64,000 bases of DNA from Chloroflexota bacterium (GTDB lineage Bacteria > Chloroflexota > Limnocylindria > Limnocylindrales > CSP1-4): the NCBI GenBank assembly GCA_005883615.1, contig VBEC01000073.1, positions 1-64,000 of the forward strand, read 5' to 3'. Position numbers and translations under genes: made by a program. Below are positions 14,213 through 24,087 of the stretch, in pieces. Below the pieces are notes generated by a model, which was not told the origin of the DNA, searched no databases, and was given only the letters and a program-made list of their open reading frames with translations. The first letter of the stretch is position 1; each line of letters begins with the position of its first letter.

Positions 14213-16711
14213 ATGGTTACTCGACCGTCCGACCCAGAGCAGACGCAGCCCGCGACGCCGTCCGGCGTGCGCGAGCTGCCGCTCGTGGCTCTCCGGGAGA
14301 CGGTCATCTTTCCCGAGATGATCGTCCCCCTCCAGGTGGGTCGCGACAAGAGCGTCAACGCGCTCAACGCGGCCGTCGCGGAGGGCGGACCCATTGCCCT
14401 CGTGACTCAGCGAAACGCTGAGCAGGAGGACATCAACGACCCCTCCGAGCTCTACCCGATCGGCACCCTGGCCAAGATCGCCCAGGTCGTCCAGCTTCAG
14501 GACGGCACCGTCCGGGCGATTGTGCAGGGCCAGGGCCGACTCCGGGTACACGGCTTCGCCCAGACCAGCCCGTACATCCTCGCTCGTATCGAGGAGGTCG
14601 GGGATGGGTCGCCTCCGGGCGTCGAGGTCGAGGCGCTCATGCGCACCGTCCAGGCGCAGATCGAGCAGTACGTGGCAAACGGCGCACCCGTCCCGCCCGA
14701 AGCAGCGGTTGCAGCCCGAAACATCACCGAGCCGGGGCTGCTGGCGGACATGGTCGCCTACAGCCCGGACATGACCACGGAGCAGCGCCAGGAGCTGCTC
14801 GAGACGATCGACGTCATCGAGCGCCTGAAGCTGGTCAGCAACTTCCTCGCGCGCCAGGTCGAGATCCTCGAGCTGAAGGGCAAGATCCAGTCCGAGGTCA
14901 AGTCCGAGATGGACAAGACCCAGCGCGAGTACATCCTGCGTGAGCAGCTGAAGGCGATCCAGCGCGAGCTTGGTGAGGAGGACCCGCAACAGGCCGAGAT
15001 CAACGAGCTTCGCGAGAAGGTCGAGGCGGCCGGCATGCCGGAGGAGATCAAGGCCCGGGCGATCAAGGAGATCGACCGGATGAGCCGGATCCCCTCGGCC
15101 TCGCCGGAAGTCGGCGTGATCCGGACCTACGTCGACTGGCTGGTTAGCTTGCCCTGGAACGTCAGCACGGACGACCAGCTCGACATCAAGACCGCCGCGA
15201 AGATCCTCGACGAGGACCATTACGGCCTGGAGAAAATCAAGGAGCGCATCCTCGAGTACCTCGCGGTGCGCACCCTGGCGGACACCATCCGCAGCCCGAT
15301 CCTCGCATTCGTCGGACCGCCCGGCGTCGGCAAGACGAGCCTTGGCAGGAGCATCGCCCGCGCGATGGGCCGCAAGTTCGTGCGGATGAGCCTCGGCGGC
15401 ATCCACGACGAGGCCGAGATCCGCGGACACCGGCGCACCTACATCGGGGCGCTGCCCGGCCGGATCATCCAGAACATCAAGACCGCGGGCTCGAACAACC
15501 CGGTGTTCATGCTCGACGAAGTCGACAAGATCGGCATGGACTTCCGGGGCGATCCGAGCTCGGCCCTCCTCGAAGTGCTCGACCCCGAGCAGAACAACAC
15601 CTTCCAGGACAACTACCTGGAGGTGCCGTTCGACCTCTCCAAGGCCTTGTTCATCGCGACGGGCAACCTGCTCGATCCGATCCCGCCCGCCCTGCGCGAC
15701 CGGATGGAAATCGTCCAGCTGCCGGGTTACACCGAGCACGAGAAGATCGAGATCGGCAAGCGCTTTCTGATCCCCAAGCAGATGACCAACCACGGCCTGA
15801 AGCCGAAGAACATCGAGATCACGGATGAGGCGATGGTCCAGCTCGTCCGCTCCTACACCAAGGAGGCCGGCGTCCGGAACATCGAGCGCGAGATCGCCAA
15901 CATCATGCGCAAGGTTGCCCGGGCCGTGGCCGAGGGTCGCAAGCGCAAGATCGTGGTCGATGTAAGGAAGCTCGAGGACTACCTCGGCCCGCCGCGCTTC
16001 GAGTACGGCGAGCTCGAGCCCGAGGACCAGACGGGCGCGGCGACCGGGCTCGTCGTGACCGAAGTCGGCGGTGACGTCGTCGCCGTCGAGGTCACCCGGA
16101 TGGAAGGCAAGGAAGATTTCATCCTGACCGGCCAGCTGGGCGAGGTCATGCGCGAGTCGGCCCGGGCGGGCCTGTCCTGGATCCGGGCGCACGCGTCCGA
16201 CCTGGGCATCCCGCGCGAGACGTTCGAGAAGAACACCCTCCACATCCACGTGCCTGCGGGTGCCATTCCCAAGGATGGTCCCTCGGCCGGGGTCACCATG
16301 GCCACCGCGATGGTGAGCGCGCTGGCCAATATTCCCGTCAACAAGGACGTGGCGATGACCGGCGAGATCACGCTCCGCGGACGCGTTCTGCCCATCGGCG
16401 GACTGAAGAGCAAGATCCTCGCGGCTCACCTGTCCGGGGCGAAGATCGTGATCCTGCCTCGCAAGAACGAGAAGGACCTTCGGGACATCCCCCAGGAGAT
16501 CCGCAAGCAGATGAAGCTGATCCTGGTCGACTCGATGGACCAGGTGCTCGAGGCGGCTCTGCGGCGCAAGCCGCAGCCGCTGAAGGTCGAGCCGCCAAAG
16601 ATCGTCGAAGGCGACACGCCTCTCCGGCCGCAGCCGGAGAGCACGGTGCGTCGATCGGGCTTCCCGCCGCCGGCGGACCAGCCACCGGTCGTCGTCGGAG
16701 GCAACAACTGA
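14213..16711 (+). CDS. lon: ATP-dependent protease Lon (LonA)
   Basis: Hexameric AAA+ serine protease degrading misfolded and regulatory proteins in the cytosol. The 832 residues contain an N-terminal substrate-binding domain and coiled coil (about 15-310), Walker [10 protein letters not shown] at 368-376, Walker B MLDEVD, and a C-terminal protease domain. The catalytic Ser691 lies in KDGPSAG and Lys734 in GGLKSK, the correct 43-residue spacing. AGGAG precedes the ATG by 7 bases. It lies 120 bases after hspR with no clear second operator between, so it is probably cotranscribed with hsp20-hspR. The C-terminal 60 residues (Pro/Arg-rich) extend past the usual end. Confidence 0.98.
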   Translation: MVTRPSDPEQTQPATPSGVRELPLVALRETVIFPEMIVPLQVGRDKSVNALNAAVAEGGPIALVTQRNAEQEDINDPSELYPIGTLAKIAQVVQLQDGTVRAIVQGQGRLRVHGFAQTSPYILARIEEVGDGSPPGVEVEALMRTVQAQIEQYVANGAPVPPEAAVAARNITEPGLLADMVAYSPDMTTEQRQELLETIDVIERLKLVSNFLARQVEILELKGKIQSEVKSEMDKTQREYILREQLKAIQRELGEEDPQQAEINELREKVEAAGMPEEIKARAIKEIDRMSRIPSASPEVGVIRTYVDWLVSLPWNVSTDDQLDIKTAAKILDEDHYGLEKIKERILEYLAVRTLADTIRSPILAFVGPPGVGKTSLGRSIARAMGRKFVRMSLGGIHDEAEIRGHRRTYIGALPGRIIQNIKTAGSNNPVFMLDEVDKIGMDFRGDPSSALLEVLDPEQNNTFQDNYLEVPFDLSKALFIATGNLLDPIPPALRDRMEIVQLPGYTEHEKIEIGKRFLIPKQMTNHGLKPKNIEITDEAMVQLVRSYTKEAGVRNIEREIANIMRKVARAVAEGRKRKIVVDVRKLEDYLGPPRFEYGELEPEDQTGAATGLVVTEVGGDVVAVEVTRMEGKEDFILTGQLGEVMRESARAGLSWIRAHASDLGIPRETFEKNTLHIHVPAGAIPKDGPSAGVTMATAMVSALANIPVNKDVAMTGEITLRGRVLPIGGLKSKILAAHLSGAKIVILPRKNEKDLRDIPQEIRKQMKLILVDSMDQVLEAALRRKPQPLKVEPPKIVEGDTPLRPQPESTVRRSGFPPPADQPPVVVGGNN

Positions 16712-16744
16712 GGGTGACGGCACCCCGAGTGAGGGTGGGCCCGA

Positions 16745-17827
16745 ATGGAATACAAGGACTACTACAGGATCCTGGGGGTGCCCCGGACAGCCAGCAAGGC
16801 CGAGATCAGGAAGGCCTTCCGCAAGCTGGCCCGGGAGCACCACCCGGACGTCAAACCCGGTGACGAGGCGGCGGAGCGGCGGTTCAAGGACGTCAACGAG
16901 GCGAATGCCGTCCTGTCCGATCCGGACAAGCGCAAGCAGTACGACACGCTCGGTGCGAACTGGGAGGCCTTCTCCCGCGCGGGCGCCCAGACCGGCGGCG
17001 ATCCATTCGCCTCGGGTGGACCGTTTGCCGGGTTCGGAGGCTTTCGTAGTGCCCCGGGCGGTCCCAACGTGCGCTACGAGTTCCGAACCTCCGGCGGCAA
17101 CGGCGGCGCCGGCACGGGTGGCTTCAGCGACTTCTTCGAGAGGTTCTTCGGCGGTGGCCCGTCGCGCGACGACGCGGGCGGCCGCGGGTCACGGCCGGGC
17201 GACTCGCAGGCGGGTGGCATGTCCTTCGCCGACATCCTGGAGCAGATGGGTATTGACGGATCGCCCGCAGGCGACTCATTCGGTGGTGCTCGATCGCGGG
17301 AACCTGTCCGCGTGGCGCCGCTGGAGGCGCGCGCAGAGCTGACCCTCGAGGAGGCTTTCGAGGGCACCACCCGGATCGTCGACCTGGGAGGGAAGCGCCT
17401 TCAGGTGACAATTCCGCGCGGTGTCTCGGACGGCAACCGCATCCGGCTGAGCGGGAAAGGCCCTGCGGGCCAGGACGTCGAGGTCGTCACCAACGTTCGG
17501 CCCCACGCGGTGTTCCGTCGACGAGCAGGCAGCCGCAGCGACCTCGAACGGGACCTGCCGATTCGCTTGGAGGAGGCCCTCCTGGGAGCCGACGTGCCCG
17601 TGTCTACGCTGCGCGGCCGCCTGCTGCTGAAGATCCCGCCGGGAACGCAGAACGGCCGATCCTTCCGACTCAAGGGCAAGGGAATGCCTCGCCTGGGCGG
17701 CGAGGACGCCGGCGACCTGTACGTCCGCGTACGAGTGGTCCTGCCGTCGGAATTGAGTCCCGAGGCGAGCGCGGCGGCTCGGCAGTTCCTCGATCTCGTC
17801 GAGCAGCCGGACCCACGCACGAAATGA
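16745..17827 (+). CDS. Type II DnaJ/CbpA-like co-chaperone
   Basis: J-domain protein that would stimulate DnaK ATPase and deliver substrates. The J domain occupies residues 3-70, with HPD at 33-35. A Gly/Phe-rich region follows (about 75-165), then the paired C-terminal beta-sandwich domains (about 195-345: ARAELTLEEAFEGTTRIVDLGGKRLQVTIPRGV and LLLKIPPGTQNGRSFRLKGKGMP). The four CxxCxGxG zinc motifs of true DnaJ are absent, so this is the CbpA/DjlA-like type. It is 33 bases after lon, giving an operon that couples a holdase, its repressor, a protease and a co-chaperone. dnaK and grpE are not in the window. Confidence 0.95.
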   Translation: MEYKDYYRILGVPRTASKAEIRKAFRKLAREHHPDVKPGDEAAERRFKDVNEANAVLSDPDKRKQYDTLGANWEAFSRAGAQTGGDPFASGGPFAGFGGFRSAPGGPNVRYEFRTSGGNGGAGTGGFSDFFERFFGGGPSRDDAGGRGSRPGDSQAGGMSFADILEQMGIDGSPAGDSFGGARSREPVRVAPLEARAELTLEEAFEGTTRIVDLGGKRLQVTIPRGVSDGNRIRLSGKGPAGQDVEVVTNVRPHAVFRRRAGSRSDLERDLPIRLEEALLGADVPVSTLRGRLLLKIPPGTQNGRSFRLKGKGMPRLGGEDAGDLYVRVRVVLPSELSPEASAAARQFLDLVEQPDPRTK

Positions 17828-17881
17828 CTGCCTGGCTAGCAGGGCAGGCCCGAGTACGGGGCGCGGCGGCGGGCGACTGAC

Positions 17882-18517
17882 GTGAGGTATGTCGACGCTG
17901 TCGGTCGTCTCGCGACACTGCCCGAGCCGCTTCCGCCCGCACCGGCCGCGCTGATGCCGGTCGTCAGGGATGGGCGCCGACGACCGCCCGTGCCGCTGAC
18001 GGAAGCCACGACCCGACCAGCGGCAGTTCTTGTCCTGATCGTTCCCGGCCCCAGCGACGAAGCCCGCGTGATCCTGACCGAGCGAGTGGTGGGCGGCCGC
18101 CATCACAGCGGCGAGGTGAGCTTTCCCGGCGGGCGGGCCGAACCGGAGGATGCTGATCCCGCTGCGACGGCGCTCCGCGAGGCGGCAGAGGAGATCGCGC
18201 TCGATCCGGTAGCGGCCGGCGTGCACATGCTCGGCCGGCTCGAACAGGTCTGGATCCCAGTGAGCGGCTTTCGGATCAGTCCCATGCTGGCCTTCGCAGA
18301 ACGCCGACCGTCGCTCCATCCGGCCGAAGCCGAGGTGGCCCGCATCCTCGAGGCGCCCCTCTCCGGGTTCCTGCCCGGCGCGCGCATTGAAATAGTCGAG
18401 CGGATGATCGGTGACTGGCCGCTGCGCTACGGCGCCTACCCGGTGGACGGCCTGTTGATCTGGGGAGCCACCGCACGGATTCTTGGCCAGCTCGGCGCGG
18501 TGCTCGGCGCAAGCTGA
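17882..18517 (+). CDS. Nudix hydrolase, CoA pyrophosphatase-like
   Basis: The 211-residue product hydrolyses nucleoside diphosphates linked to another group; the family suggests CoA to 3',5'-ADP and 4'-phosphopantetheine. The Nudix box is GGRAEPEDADPAATALREAAEE, with the conserved G-x5-E-x7-RE-x2-EE pattern, preceded by HSGEVSFPGG, which is typical of the NudL/CoAse branch. The residue after EEI is Ala where Gly is usual, a mild deviation. The start is GTG, 54 bases after the dnaJ-like gene, so it may be read through from the heat-shock operon. The following genes are convergent. Confidence 0.9.
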   Translation: MRYVDAVGRLATLPEPLPPAPAALMPVVRDGRRRPPVPLTEATTRPAAVLVLIVPGPSDEARVILTERVVGGRHHSGEVSFPGGRAEPEDADPAATALREAAEEIALDPVAAGVHMLGRLEQVWIPVSGFRISPMLAFAERRPSLHPAEAEVARILEAPLSGFLPGARIEIVERMIGDWPLRYGAYPVDGLLIWGATARILGQLGAVLGAS

Positions 18518-18575
18518 GGCAAACGGTAGCCAACCCCGTCGACCTGGTTCGGCAGCCTGCAGTCAGCTAGACGCC

Positions 18576-19046
18576 TCAGAAGGGCTCCCCTTCGGCCGAC
18601 GTTCGCTCCCGCGACAGGTCCGGCGGCTTGCTGAGCTGGCCGTCGGCGGCCGCAGCAACGTCTCCGGCGGACAATTCCCTGCGTGCCCGGCCCTCGATGA
18701 TCCCCCGGGCCGCCGCATCGTCCGCGTCGCCGAACTCCACGATGAAGGCGCGCATCTCCGAGAAGTCCGTCCAGGCGCCGTGGAGAATGCCGGCAGGCCA
18801 CAGAACCGCCTCTCCAGCGGCCACTCGCTCTCGCTCATCGCCGACGATGACCCAGCCGCCGCCCTCGATCACGATGAACCAGGTCGTGTTGGGATTCGAG
18901 TGCGGCTCCATCGATGCCTTTCGCGCGAACGCCAGCTCGCTGACGATCCCTCGGGCATCGCTATGGATCACCTGACCCTGCACGCCGCTGGTGCCCGCCG
19001 GGCCGTCTTTGCGGCGGTGTCCCACCCCGAAGCGCACGATCTCCAT
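18576..19046 (-). CDS. Cupin-domain protein
   Basis: The 156-residue product has a single small cupin barrel (about residues 15-110), recognised by PHSNPNTTWFIVIEGGGWVIVGDERERVAAGEAVLWPAGILHGAWT. The usual metal histidines appear as PHSNPN and LHGAWT, while the first motif's second His/Glu are replaced by N/T, so metal binding is uncertain. The C-terminal 45 residues are charged and probably disordered. Such proteins bind small ligands or act as sugar isomerases, dioxygenases or sensors; no substrate can be named. The downstream end faces the Nudix gene. Confidence 0.85.
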   Translation of the reverse strand: MEIVRFGVGHRRKDGPAGTSGVQGQVIHSDARGIVSELAFARKASMEPHSNPNTTWFIVIEGGGWVIVGDERERVAAGEAVLWPAGILHGAWTDFSEMRAFIVEFGDADDAAARGIIEGRARRELSAGDVAAAADGQLSKPPDLSRERTSAEGEPF

Positions 19047-19082
19047 CGCCTGAACCGTCGTCCGTTGAGGTGCGAGGCCGCC

Positions 19083-19547
19083 CTAGCGCCGTCGCCGACG
19101 CGCGGGCTTGCCGGTACGCGAGGCGCGAATCGCCCTCGATCCCTTCGAGCGGATGGTCGATTCCGGGTGTGCGTACTTCAATCGCGTGAAGTAGCGCTGC
19201 TTGGCCAGGCGGGCCTGATATGACGCAAGGATCGGGGGGAAGTGGATGAAGCGGATCCACACGAACACGGCCAGCGCGATCACCAGCGTCACGATCACGA
19301 ACAGGTAGTAGAAGACGAACAGCGAGTACATGATCAACAGGCTGAAGGTGATCACGCCGGTCCACAGCAGCCACTCGTACATGTCCAGGTAGGGCGGATG
19401 CCGGTGCAGCTGCCGGGTGCGGACGTTGTACAGAACGATCAGCAAGACCAGGAAGATCAGCGACAGGATCCACGTGGGATAGAAGAGATCGTGGAACTTG
19501 ACGCTGTCGAACCTTACGAAGAGGTAGTCCCAGGGCGCGAGCTTCAC
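19083..19547 (-). CDS. Membrane protein with three helices and basic tail
   Basis: Unrecognised 154-residue protein with three predicted membrane helices (about residues 24-43, 60-82 and 83-100) rich in Phe, Leu, Ile and Tyr. A cytosolic tail ends in many Arg/Lys residues (SRTGKPARRRRR) suitable for binding RNA, membrane phosphates or nucleoid. It is divergent from purH, with a 216-base gap that must hold both promoters, and lies 36 bases upstream of the cupin gene. No catalytic motif seen. Confidence 0.8.
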   Translation of the reverse strand: MKLAPWDYLFVRFDSVKFHDLFYPTWILSLIFLVLLIVLYNVRTRQLHRHPPYLDMYEWLLWTGVITFSLLIMYSLFVFYYLFVIVTLVIALAVFVWIRFIHFPPILASYQARLAKQRYFTRLKYAHPESTIRSKGSRAIRASRTGKPARRRRR

Positions 19548-19664
19548 GATCGACTCCTGCGTTCATGCACGTGTGGCCTGGGCCTGGAAGCCCGGATCTC
19601 GCCCGAGGGCGACCGCCCCACCCGGAACGTCAAAAGGGGTCCCGAGTATGCCACGAGTGCGCGC

Positions 19665-19756
19665 TATACTCGCCGCGACAGACGCGACGGCGCCACCGCC
19701 GGGGCCCTCTCTCTTTGACGAACGCCCGCCGGTCAGCGCGCCCGAGGATGGGAGGA
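19665..19756 (+). promoter_or_regulatory. purH promoter region and ribosome-binding site
   Basis: A good -10 hexamer TATACT (19665-19670) is present without a clear -35; the intervening region before purH carries GGGAGGA (19750-19756), which sits 7 bases before the GTG start at 19764 and fixes it. I looked for a purine aptamer fold in this leader and did not recognise one. Confidence 0.35.
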
Positions 19757-19763
19757 CGCCCGC

Positions 19764-21311
19764 GTGCGAGCCCTGCTCTCGGTGGCCAACCGCGATGGCA
19801 TCTCCACGCTGGCTCGCGAGCTGCGGTCGCTCGACATCGAGATCTTTGCTACGGACGGCACCCGGGATCACCTCGCCGCCGACGGTGTCGAGGCCCGGTC
19901 GGTGACCGACCTGACCCACGTCCCGCCACTCATTGGCGGGCAGGTCAAGACGTTCCACCCGGCGGTATACGCCGGCATCCTGGCACGACGCGACGTCCAG
20001 GCGCAGCTGGATGAGCTAGCCGCGCAGGGCATCGGCCTGATCGACATCGTCGTGGTCAACGTCAAGCCGTTCGCGCCAGCGGTCGGTGCGCGGATGATGG
20101 GCCTCGACGAGGCCATCGAGATGATCGACGTGGGTGGTGCAGCGCTGTTGGGTGCCGCCGCCCGCAATTCCGCGGGTGTGGCGGCCGTCGCCAATCCACT
20201 CCACTATCCGGCCGTCATCAAGGACCTGCGGGAATTCGGCGGAATCTCGGCCGAGCTCCGCCAGCAGCTCGCCGCCGAAGCGTTTGGGGCAGTGGCCGCC
20301 TACCACGCCGAGATCGCGGCCTACCTGAACCAGGTGCGCGGCAAGCTCTTCCCGGAGCGGCTCGCCCTCGTGCTCGAGAAGGTCAACGATTTGCCGTACG
20401 GCGAGAACCCCCACCAGCATGCGGCTTTCTATCGCGAGACGACCCATCGCAGCGGGACGCTGGCCGATGCCTCCCAGCTCCAGGGGAACGCCCCATCATT
20501 CAACAACCTGCTCGATCTCGACGGCGCGTACCGAGTCGCCCGCGACTTCACCTCGCCGACGGTCGCGATCGTGAAGCACACCGATCCCGTAGGCCTGGCC
20601 TCCGCTGACGAGCTTGTCGAGGCCTATCGCCGGGCATTGGAAACTGATTCGGTCGCCGCCTTCGGCGGCATCGTCGGGGTCAACCGCGAGCTCGATGGCC
20701 CGACGGCCCGCGAGATCGCCGCGAACTCGTACGAGGCGGTTGTGGCGCCGTCGTACGATCAGGCTGCGCTGGGGATCCTGCGCAAGAAGGCGGGCCTCGA
20801 GATCCTTGCCGTCCCGCCGGACCCGACCGACGGCATGCGCGATTACGGGATTGCCTCGCTCGATTTCAAGCGGGTGGCCGGCGGCCTGCTGGTGGAGACG
20901 CAGGACACCCTGGGCGTGGACAAGGGCCAGCTGCAGGTGGTCACACAGCGCCGGCCGACCCTCGACGAGCTAAATGACCTGCTGTTCGCGTGGCGCGCCG
21001 TGCGCCACGTCCGCTCGAACGCGATCGTGCTGGCCAGGAACGGCGCGACCGTTGGAATCGGCGCCGGCCAGGCGAGCCGAGCCGTGTCGGTCGAGATCGC
21101 CCTGCGCCGGGCGGGTGACAGGGCCAAGCTGGCGGTGATGGCCAGCGACGCCTACTTTCCCTTTCCCGATGGGATCCAGATGGCTGCCGGGGCCGGGGTG
21201 ACCGCGATCATCCAACCGGGCGGCTCCATCCGCGACGAGATGGCGATCGAAGTCGCGGACCGGCATCACATGGCCATGGTGTTCACGGGGCGGAGGCACT
21301 TCCGTCATTGA
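19764..21311 (+). CDS. purH: Bifunctional AICAR formyltransferase / IMP cyclohydrolase
   Basis: Catalyses the last two steps of de novo purine synthesis, AICAR + 10-formyl-THF to FAICAR and its ring closure to IMP. An N-terminal cyclohydrolase domain (about 1-195) includes GGQVKTFHP and MIDVGGAALLGAAARN. The C-terminal transformylase has PYGENPHQ, AIVKHTDPVG with the catalytic Lys-His pair, and SNAIVLARN; it ends in RHFRH as usual. Length 515 is normal. IMP is also made by the hpt product encoded earlier. The start is GTG with a strong upstream Shine-Dalgarno. Confidence 0.97.
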   Translation: MRALLSVANRDGISTLARELRSLDIEIFATDGTRDHLAADGVEARSVTDLTHVPPLIGGQVKTFHPAVYAGILARRDVQAQLDELAAQGIGLIDIVVVNVKPFAPAVGARMMGLDEAIEMIDVGGAALLGAAARNSAGVAAVANPLHYPAVIKDLREFGGISAELRQQLAAEAFGAVAAYHAEIAAYLNQVRGKLFPERLALVLEKVNDLPYGENPHQHAAFYRETTHRSGTLADASQLQGNAPSFNNLLDLDGAYRVARDFTSPTVAIVKHTDPVGLASADELVEAYRRALETDSVAAFGGIVGVNRELDGPTAREIAANSYEAVVAPSYDQAALGILRKKAGLEILAVPPDPTDGMRDYGIASLDFKRVAGGLLVETQDTLGVDKGQLQVVTQRRPTLDELNDLLFAWRAVRHVRSNAIVLARNGATVGIGAGQASRAVSVEIALRRAGDRAKLAVMASDAYFPFPDGIQMAAGAGVTAIIQPGGSIRDEMAIEVADRHHMAMVFTGRRHFRH

Positions 21312-21381
21312 CAAGGATGCTGTCCATGTTCCGGCCCCGCGTCGCTCGCGCGGCTCCATGATCCGCGACTGAGGAGATCCT

Positions 21382-22368
21382 GTGGAGCAGATGCTGGCGC
21401 TCGAGATGGTGCGGGTCACCGAAGCCGCGGCAATCGCTTCCGCTCGCTACATGGGCCGCGGCGCCAAGGACGAGGCGGATCTGGCAGCCACCGAGGCGAT
21501 GCGCCGGACCATGGACGAGCTCGAGATGTCGGGCACGATCGTCATCGGCGAGGGAGAACGCGACCAGGCACCGATGCTGTACATCGGCGAGCAGGTCGGC
21601 AGGCGCGACCAGGCGGACCGGCGGGCGATCACCGAGATCGACATCGCCGTGGATCCGCTGGAAGGGACCAACCTCGTCGCCCATGGGCAGGCGAATGCGA
21701 TCACGGTCCTCGCCGCGTCGGAGCGAGGCGGCCTGCTCCACGCCCCCGACACGTATCTGGAGAAGCTGTGCGTCGGCCCGGTGGCCGCCGGCAAGGTCGA
21801 CATCCGCCTATCCCCTACCGAAAATCTCGCGCGGATCGCGTCGGCCCTCGGTCGAGGCATCAACGACATCACCGTCATCATCCTCGACCGGCCGCGCCAC
21901 GAGAAGCTCATCGCCGAGGTACGGGAGGCCGGCGCGCGCATCAAGCTGATCTCCGACGGCGACCTTTCGGCCGCCATCTCGTGTGCCGTCTCGGGCACGG
22001 GCATCCACGCGGTCATGGGTATCGGCGGCGCACCCGAAGGCGTCATCACCGCCGCCGCGCTGCGCTGCCTGGGTGGTGAGATCCAGGCGCGTTTCCGGTT
22101 CCGCAACGATGACGAGCGCAAGCGCGCTCTGAAGATGGGCGCAGCCGACGAGGATCACGTGTACACGACCGAAGAGCTGGCGTCGGGCGAGAACCTCGTG
22201 TTCGCGGCGACCGGTGTGACCGAGGGCGACCTCCTCAACGGGGTCCGCTTTTTCGGTGGCGGCGCCCGCACGCATTCGCTGGTCATGGGCTATCGCAGCA
22301 AGCAGGTGCGTTTCGTCGACACCGTCCACATGTTCGACCGGAACAGGCCACCGAGCGTCAGGCTGTAG
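21382..22368 (+). CDS. glpX: Fructose-1,6-bisphosphatase class II
   Basis: Hydrolyses fructose 1,6-bisphosphate in gluconeogenesis. The 328 residues carry the class II metal/phosphate signature GEGERD (about 55-60), DPLEGTN (about 93-99), a DRPRHEKLI segment and [14 protein letters not shown] lies about 6 bases before the GTG. The last 11 bases overlap tail-to-tail with folK on the other strand. In many Actinobacteria and Chloroflexota this is the only FBPase. No operon partner is evident; it follows purH by 70 bases. Confidence 0.96.
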   Translation: MEQMLALEMVRVTEAAAIASARYMGRGAKDEADLAATEAMRRTMDELEMSGTIVIGEGERDQAPMLYIGEQVGRRDQADRRAITEIDIAVDPLEGTNLVAHGQANAITVLAASERGGLLHAPDTYLEKLCVGPVAAGKVDIRLSPTENLARIASALGRGINDITVIILDRPRHEKLIAEVREAGARIKLISDGDLSAAISCAVSGTGIHAVMGIGGAPEGVITAAALRCLGGEIQARFRFRNDDERKRALKMGAADEDHVYTTEELASGENLVFAATGVTEGDLLNGVRFFGGGARTHSLVMGYRSKQVRFVDTVHMFDRNRPPSVRL

Positions 22369-22996
22369 TCGTCCAGCGCTCGATCGACGCGTCCCACGTC
22401 CCGACCGGCCGAACGGCGTCCGGGCCCTCCAGGCGCTCCTGCCGCTGGCGCGCCGAAGCCACGGTCTCGCCCCAACCCGCTGGCACCAGCCGTGGTGCCA
22501 GATCCGCCAGGGGTGCCAGCACGAACAGGCGACTCCGAGCCTCCGGGTGGGGCACCGTGAGGGCCAGGGCACCCTTGGCGGGGTCGGTCGATCGGCCCGC
22601 GGGGGGGCGCTCGATCGCGAGGCGGACTCGTCCGAAGACCAGCAGGTCGAGATCGAGCTCGCGCGGTCCCCAGCGCTCCCGAGCCCGACGCCCGAAGGCG
22701 CGCTCGATGGCCTTGAGCGCTACCAGCAGCGCGGACGCGCCCGTCGCCGGATCCGGGCCGCTCGGGACGTCGATGGCGACGACCGCGTTGTGGAACTCCG
22801 GCTGGTCGACGACACCCACCGGGGCAGTGGCGTACAGCCGCGAGACCCCTCGCAGCTGCGTTCCCGGCAGAGCAGCCAGGGAGTGGACGGCAGACGCGAG
22901 GGTACGCGGCACGTCTCCGACATTCGCGCCCAGCCCCACATATGCGCGGGTCCGACGTTGGGTCAGGGAGCACCTCCTCGATAGACTCGGTCCCAT
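22358..22996 (-). CDS. folK: 6-hydroxymethyl-7,8-dihydropterin pyrophosphokinase
   Basis: Transfers pyrophosphate from ATP to 6-hydroxymethyl-7,8-dihydropterin in folate synthesis. Signature stretches are [30 protein letters not shown] and LTVPHPE, in correct order for HPPK. The start is uncertain. The ATG at 22996-22994 gives 212 residues, but it shares the palindrome CATG with the divergent gene's ATG and has no ribosome site. A CTG at 22966-22964 has AGGAGG (22978-22973) 6 bases upstream and would give 202 residues. The C-terminus is Arg/Glu-rich. The stop overlaps the glpX end by 11 bases. Confidence 0.92.
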   Translation of the reverse strand: MGPSLSRRCSLTQRRTRAYVGLGANVGDVPRTLASAVHSLAALPGTQLRGVSRLYATAPVGVVDQPEFHNAVVAIDVPSGPDPATGASALLVALKAIERAFGRRARERWGPRELDLDLLVFGRVRLAIERPPAGRSTDPAKGALALTVPHPEARSRLFVLAPLADLAPRLVPAGWGETVASARQRQERLEGPDAVRPVGTWDASIERWTTTA

Positions 22997-24077
22997 GAGG
23001 CCCGTCAGCGTTGTCATCTTCCACCAGCCACCGAGACGGTATGCCGGCAGGCTGGAGAAGGCCCTCGCCACAGCCCGGGCGCACGTTGCCGAACGGCATT
23101 GCGGCGCGTTCCTGGCGACCGGCGCGACCAGCGTCGAGGTGATTTCCGGCGATGACGACCGGCCCTTCGGCCGGCGTCTGGCGCGGCTGGCGCGCTCGGG
23201 CGCCCTGGGCAGCGGCGGCACCGTCGTCCTCGGCGCTGGCGCGGTCCCGTTGGCGAGGAGCTCGGACAGGCGATCGTTTGTCGAGCTGGCGGCCGCCGAC
23301 GGCGATCGAGCTCTCGCCAACAACCGCTACTCGGCCGACATCATCGCGATCTCGCGGGCCGACGTTCTCCGAGCGTTGCCGGATCTCCCGGGCGACAATG
23401 CGCTGCCTCGCTGGCTCGCGGAGCACGCCGGACTGGCCGTGTCGGACCTTCGGGGGCGATGGCGCCTCGCGGTCGACCTCGATAGCCCACTCGACGTCGA
23501 GCTCCTGTCGTTCAGCAGCGATACACGGTGGCTGGGTGCGCTTGAAGAGGACCTGGCGGGTGGCGTGCGCGAGCGCCTGGCACGCGTCCAGGCGGTCATG
23601 CGCGACTCGCACGGCGAGCTGCTCGTCGCCGGCCGTACGTCCGCAGCGAGCCTGGCCTGGCTCGAGCGACACGCCGCTTGTCGGATTCGAGCTCTGGTCG
23701 AGGAGCGGGGCCTGCGGGCAGGCAGCCCGCTCGCGGGCTCGACCGGCGCCACGGTCCCGCGGCCCCCGCGTTCGATCCTGGGTGCGCTGCTGGACCGGAC
23801 CGGACCGGCCGCGCTCGGCGACGTCCTGACGGAGCTTGGCGACGCCGCGCTGGTCGATACGCGCGTCCTCATGGCGCACCGTCTCGGTGCCGACGAGCGC
23901 GCCTGGCCCTCGGCCGAAGACCGCTACGGATCAGACCTGCTGCTGGCGGACGACATCGCCGACCCATGGCTGCGAGCGATCACCGAATCGGCGCTGGGTG
24001 CCCGCATTCCCATCGTTCTCGGCGGGCACAGCCTCGTCGGGCCCGGCGTGCGGCTGGTCGGACATCCCGGCCGCTAG
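22995..24077 (+). CDS. Conserved hypothetical with nucleotidyltransferase (GT-A)-like N-terminus
   Basis: The 360-residue product's first 160 residues look like a nucleotidyltransferase-type Rossmann domain: a nucleotide-loop-like GSGGTVVLGAGAVPL, an NNRYSADIIAIS stretch and DNALPRWLAEHAG. WRLAVDLDSPLDVELL is reminiscent of the MobA/CofC group. A second alpha-helical part (about 170-360) has repeated SLAWLERHA and VLTELGDAALVDTR. The catalytic residues are not certain, so activity is not claimed. The ATG overlaps the divergent folK start region. The gene ends 10 bases before the methyltransferase gene, so the two probably form an operon. No signal peptide or membrane segment is present. Confidence 0.7.
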   Translation: MRPVSVVIFHQPPRRYAGRLEKALATARAHVAERHCGAFLATGATSVEVISGDDDRPFGRRLARLARSGALGSGGTVVLGAGAVPLARSSDRRSFVELAAADGDRALANNRYSADIIAISRADVLRALPDLPGDNALPRWLAEHAGLAVSDLRGRWRLAVDLDSPLDVELLSFSSDTRWLGALEEDLAGGVRERLARVQAVMRDSHGELLVAGRTSAASLAWLERHAACRIRALVEERGLRAGSPLAGSTGATVPRPPRSILGALLDRTGPAALGDVLTELGDAALVDTRVLMAHRLGADERAWPSAEDRYGSDLLLADDIADPWLRAITESALGARIPIVLGGHSLVGPGVRLVGHPGR

Positions 24078-24087
24078 CATCCAGCCA

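Noticed and set aside
14081-16843. A 920-residue open frame on the minus strand opposite lon
   Set aside because: It mirrors codon positions of lon in GC-rich DNA and has no recognisable domain; lon on the plus strand is unmistakable.
19548-19763. Purine riboswitch upstream of purH
   Set aside because: I could not find the conserved aptamer junctions; only a -10 and a Shine-Dalgarno are visible.
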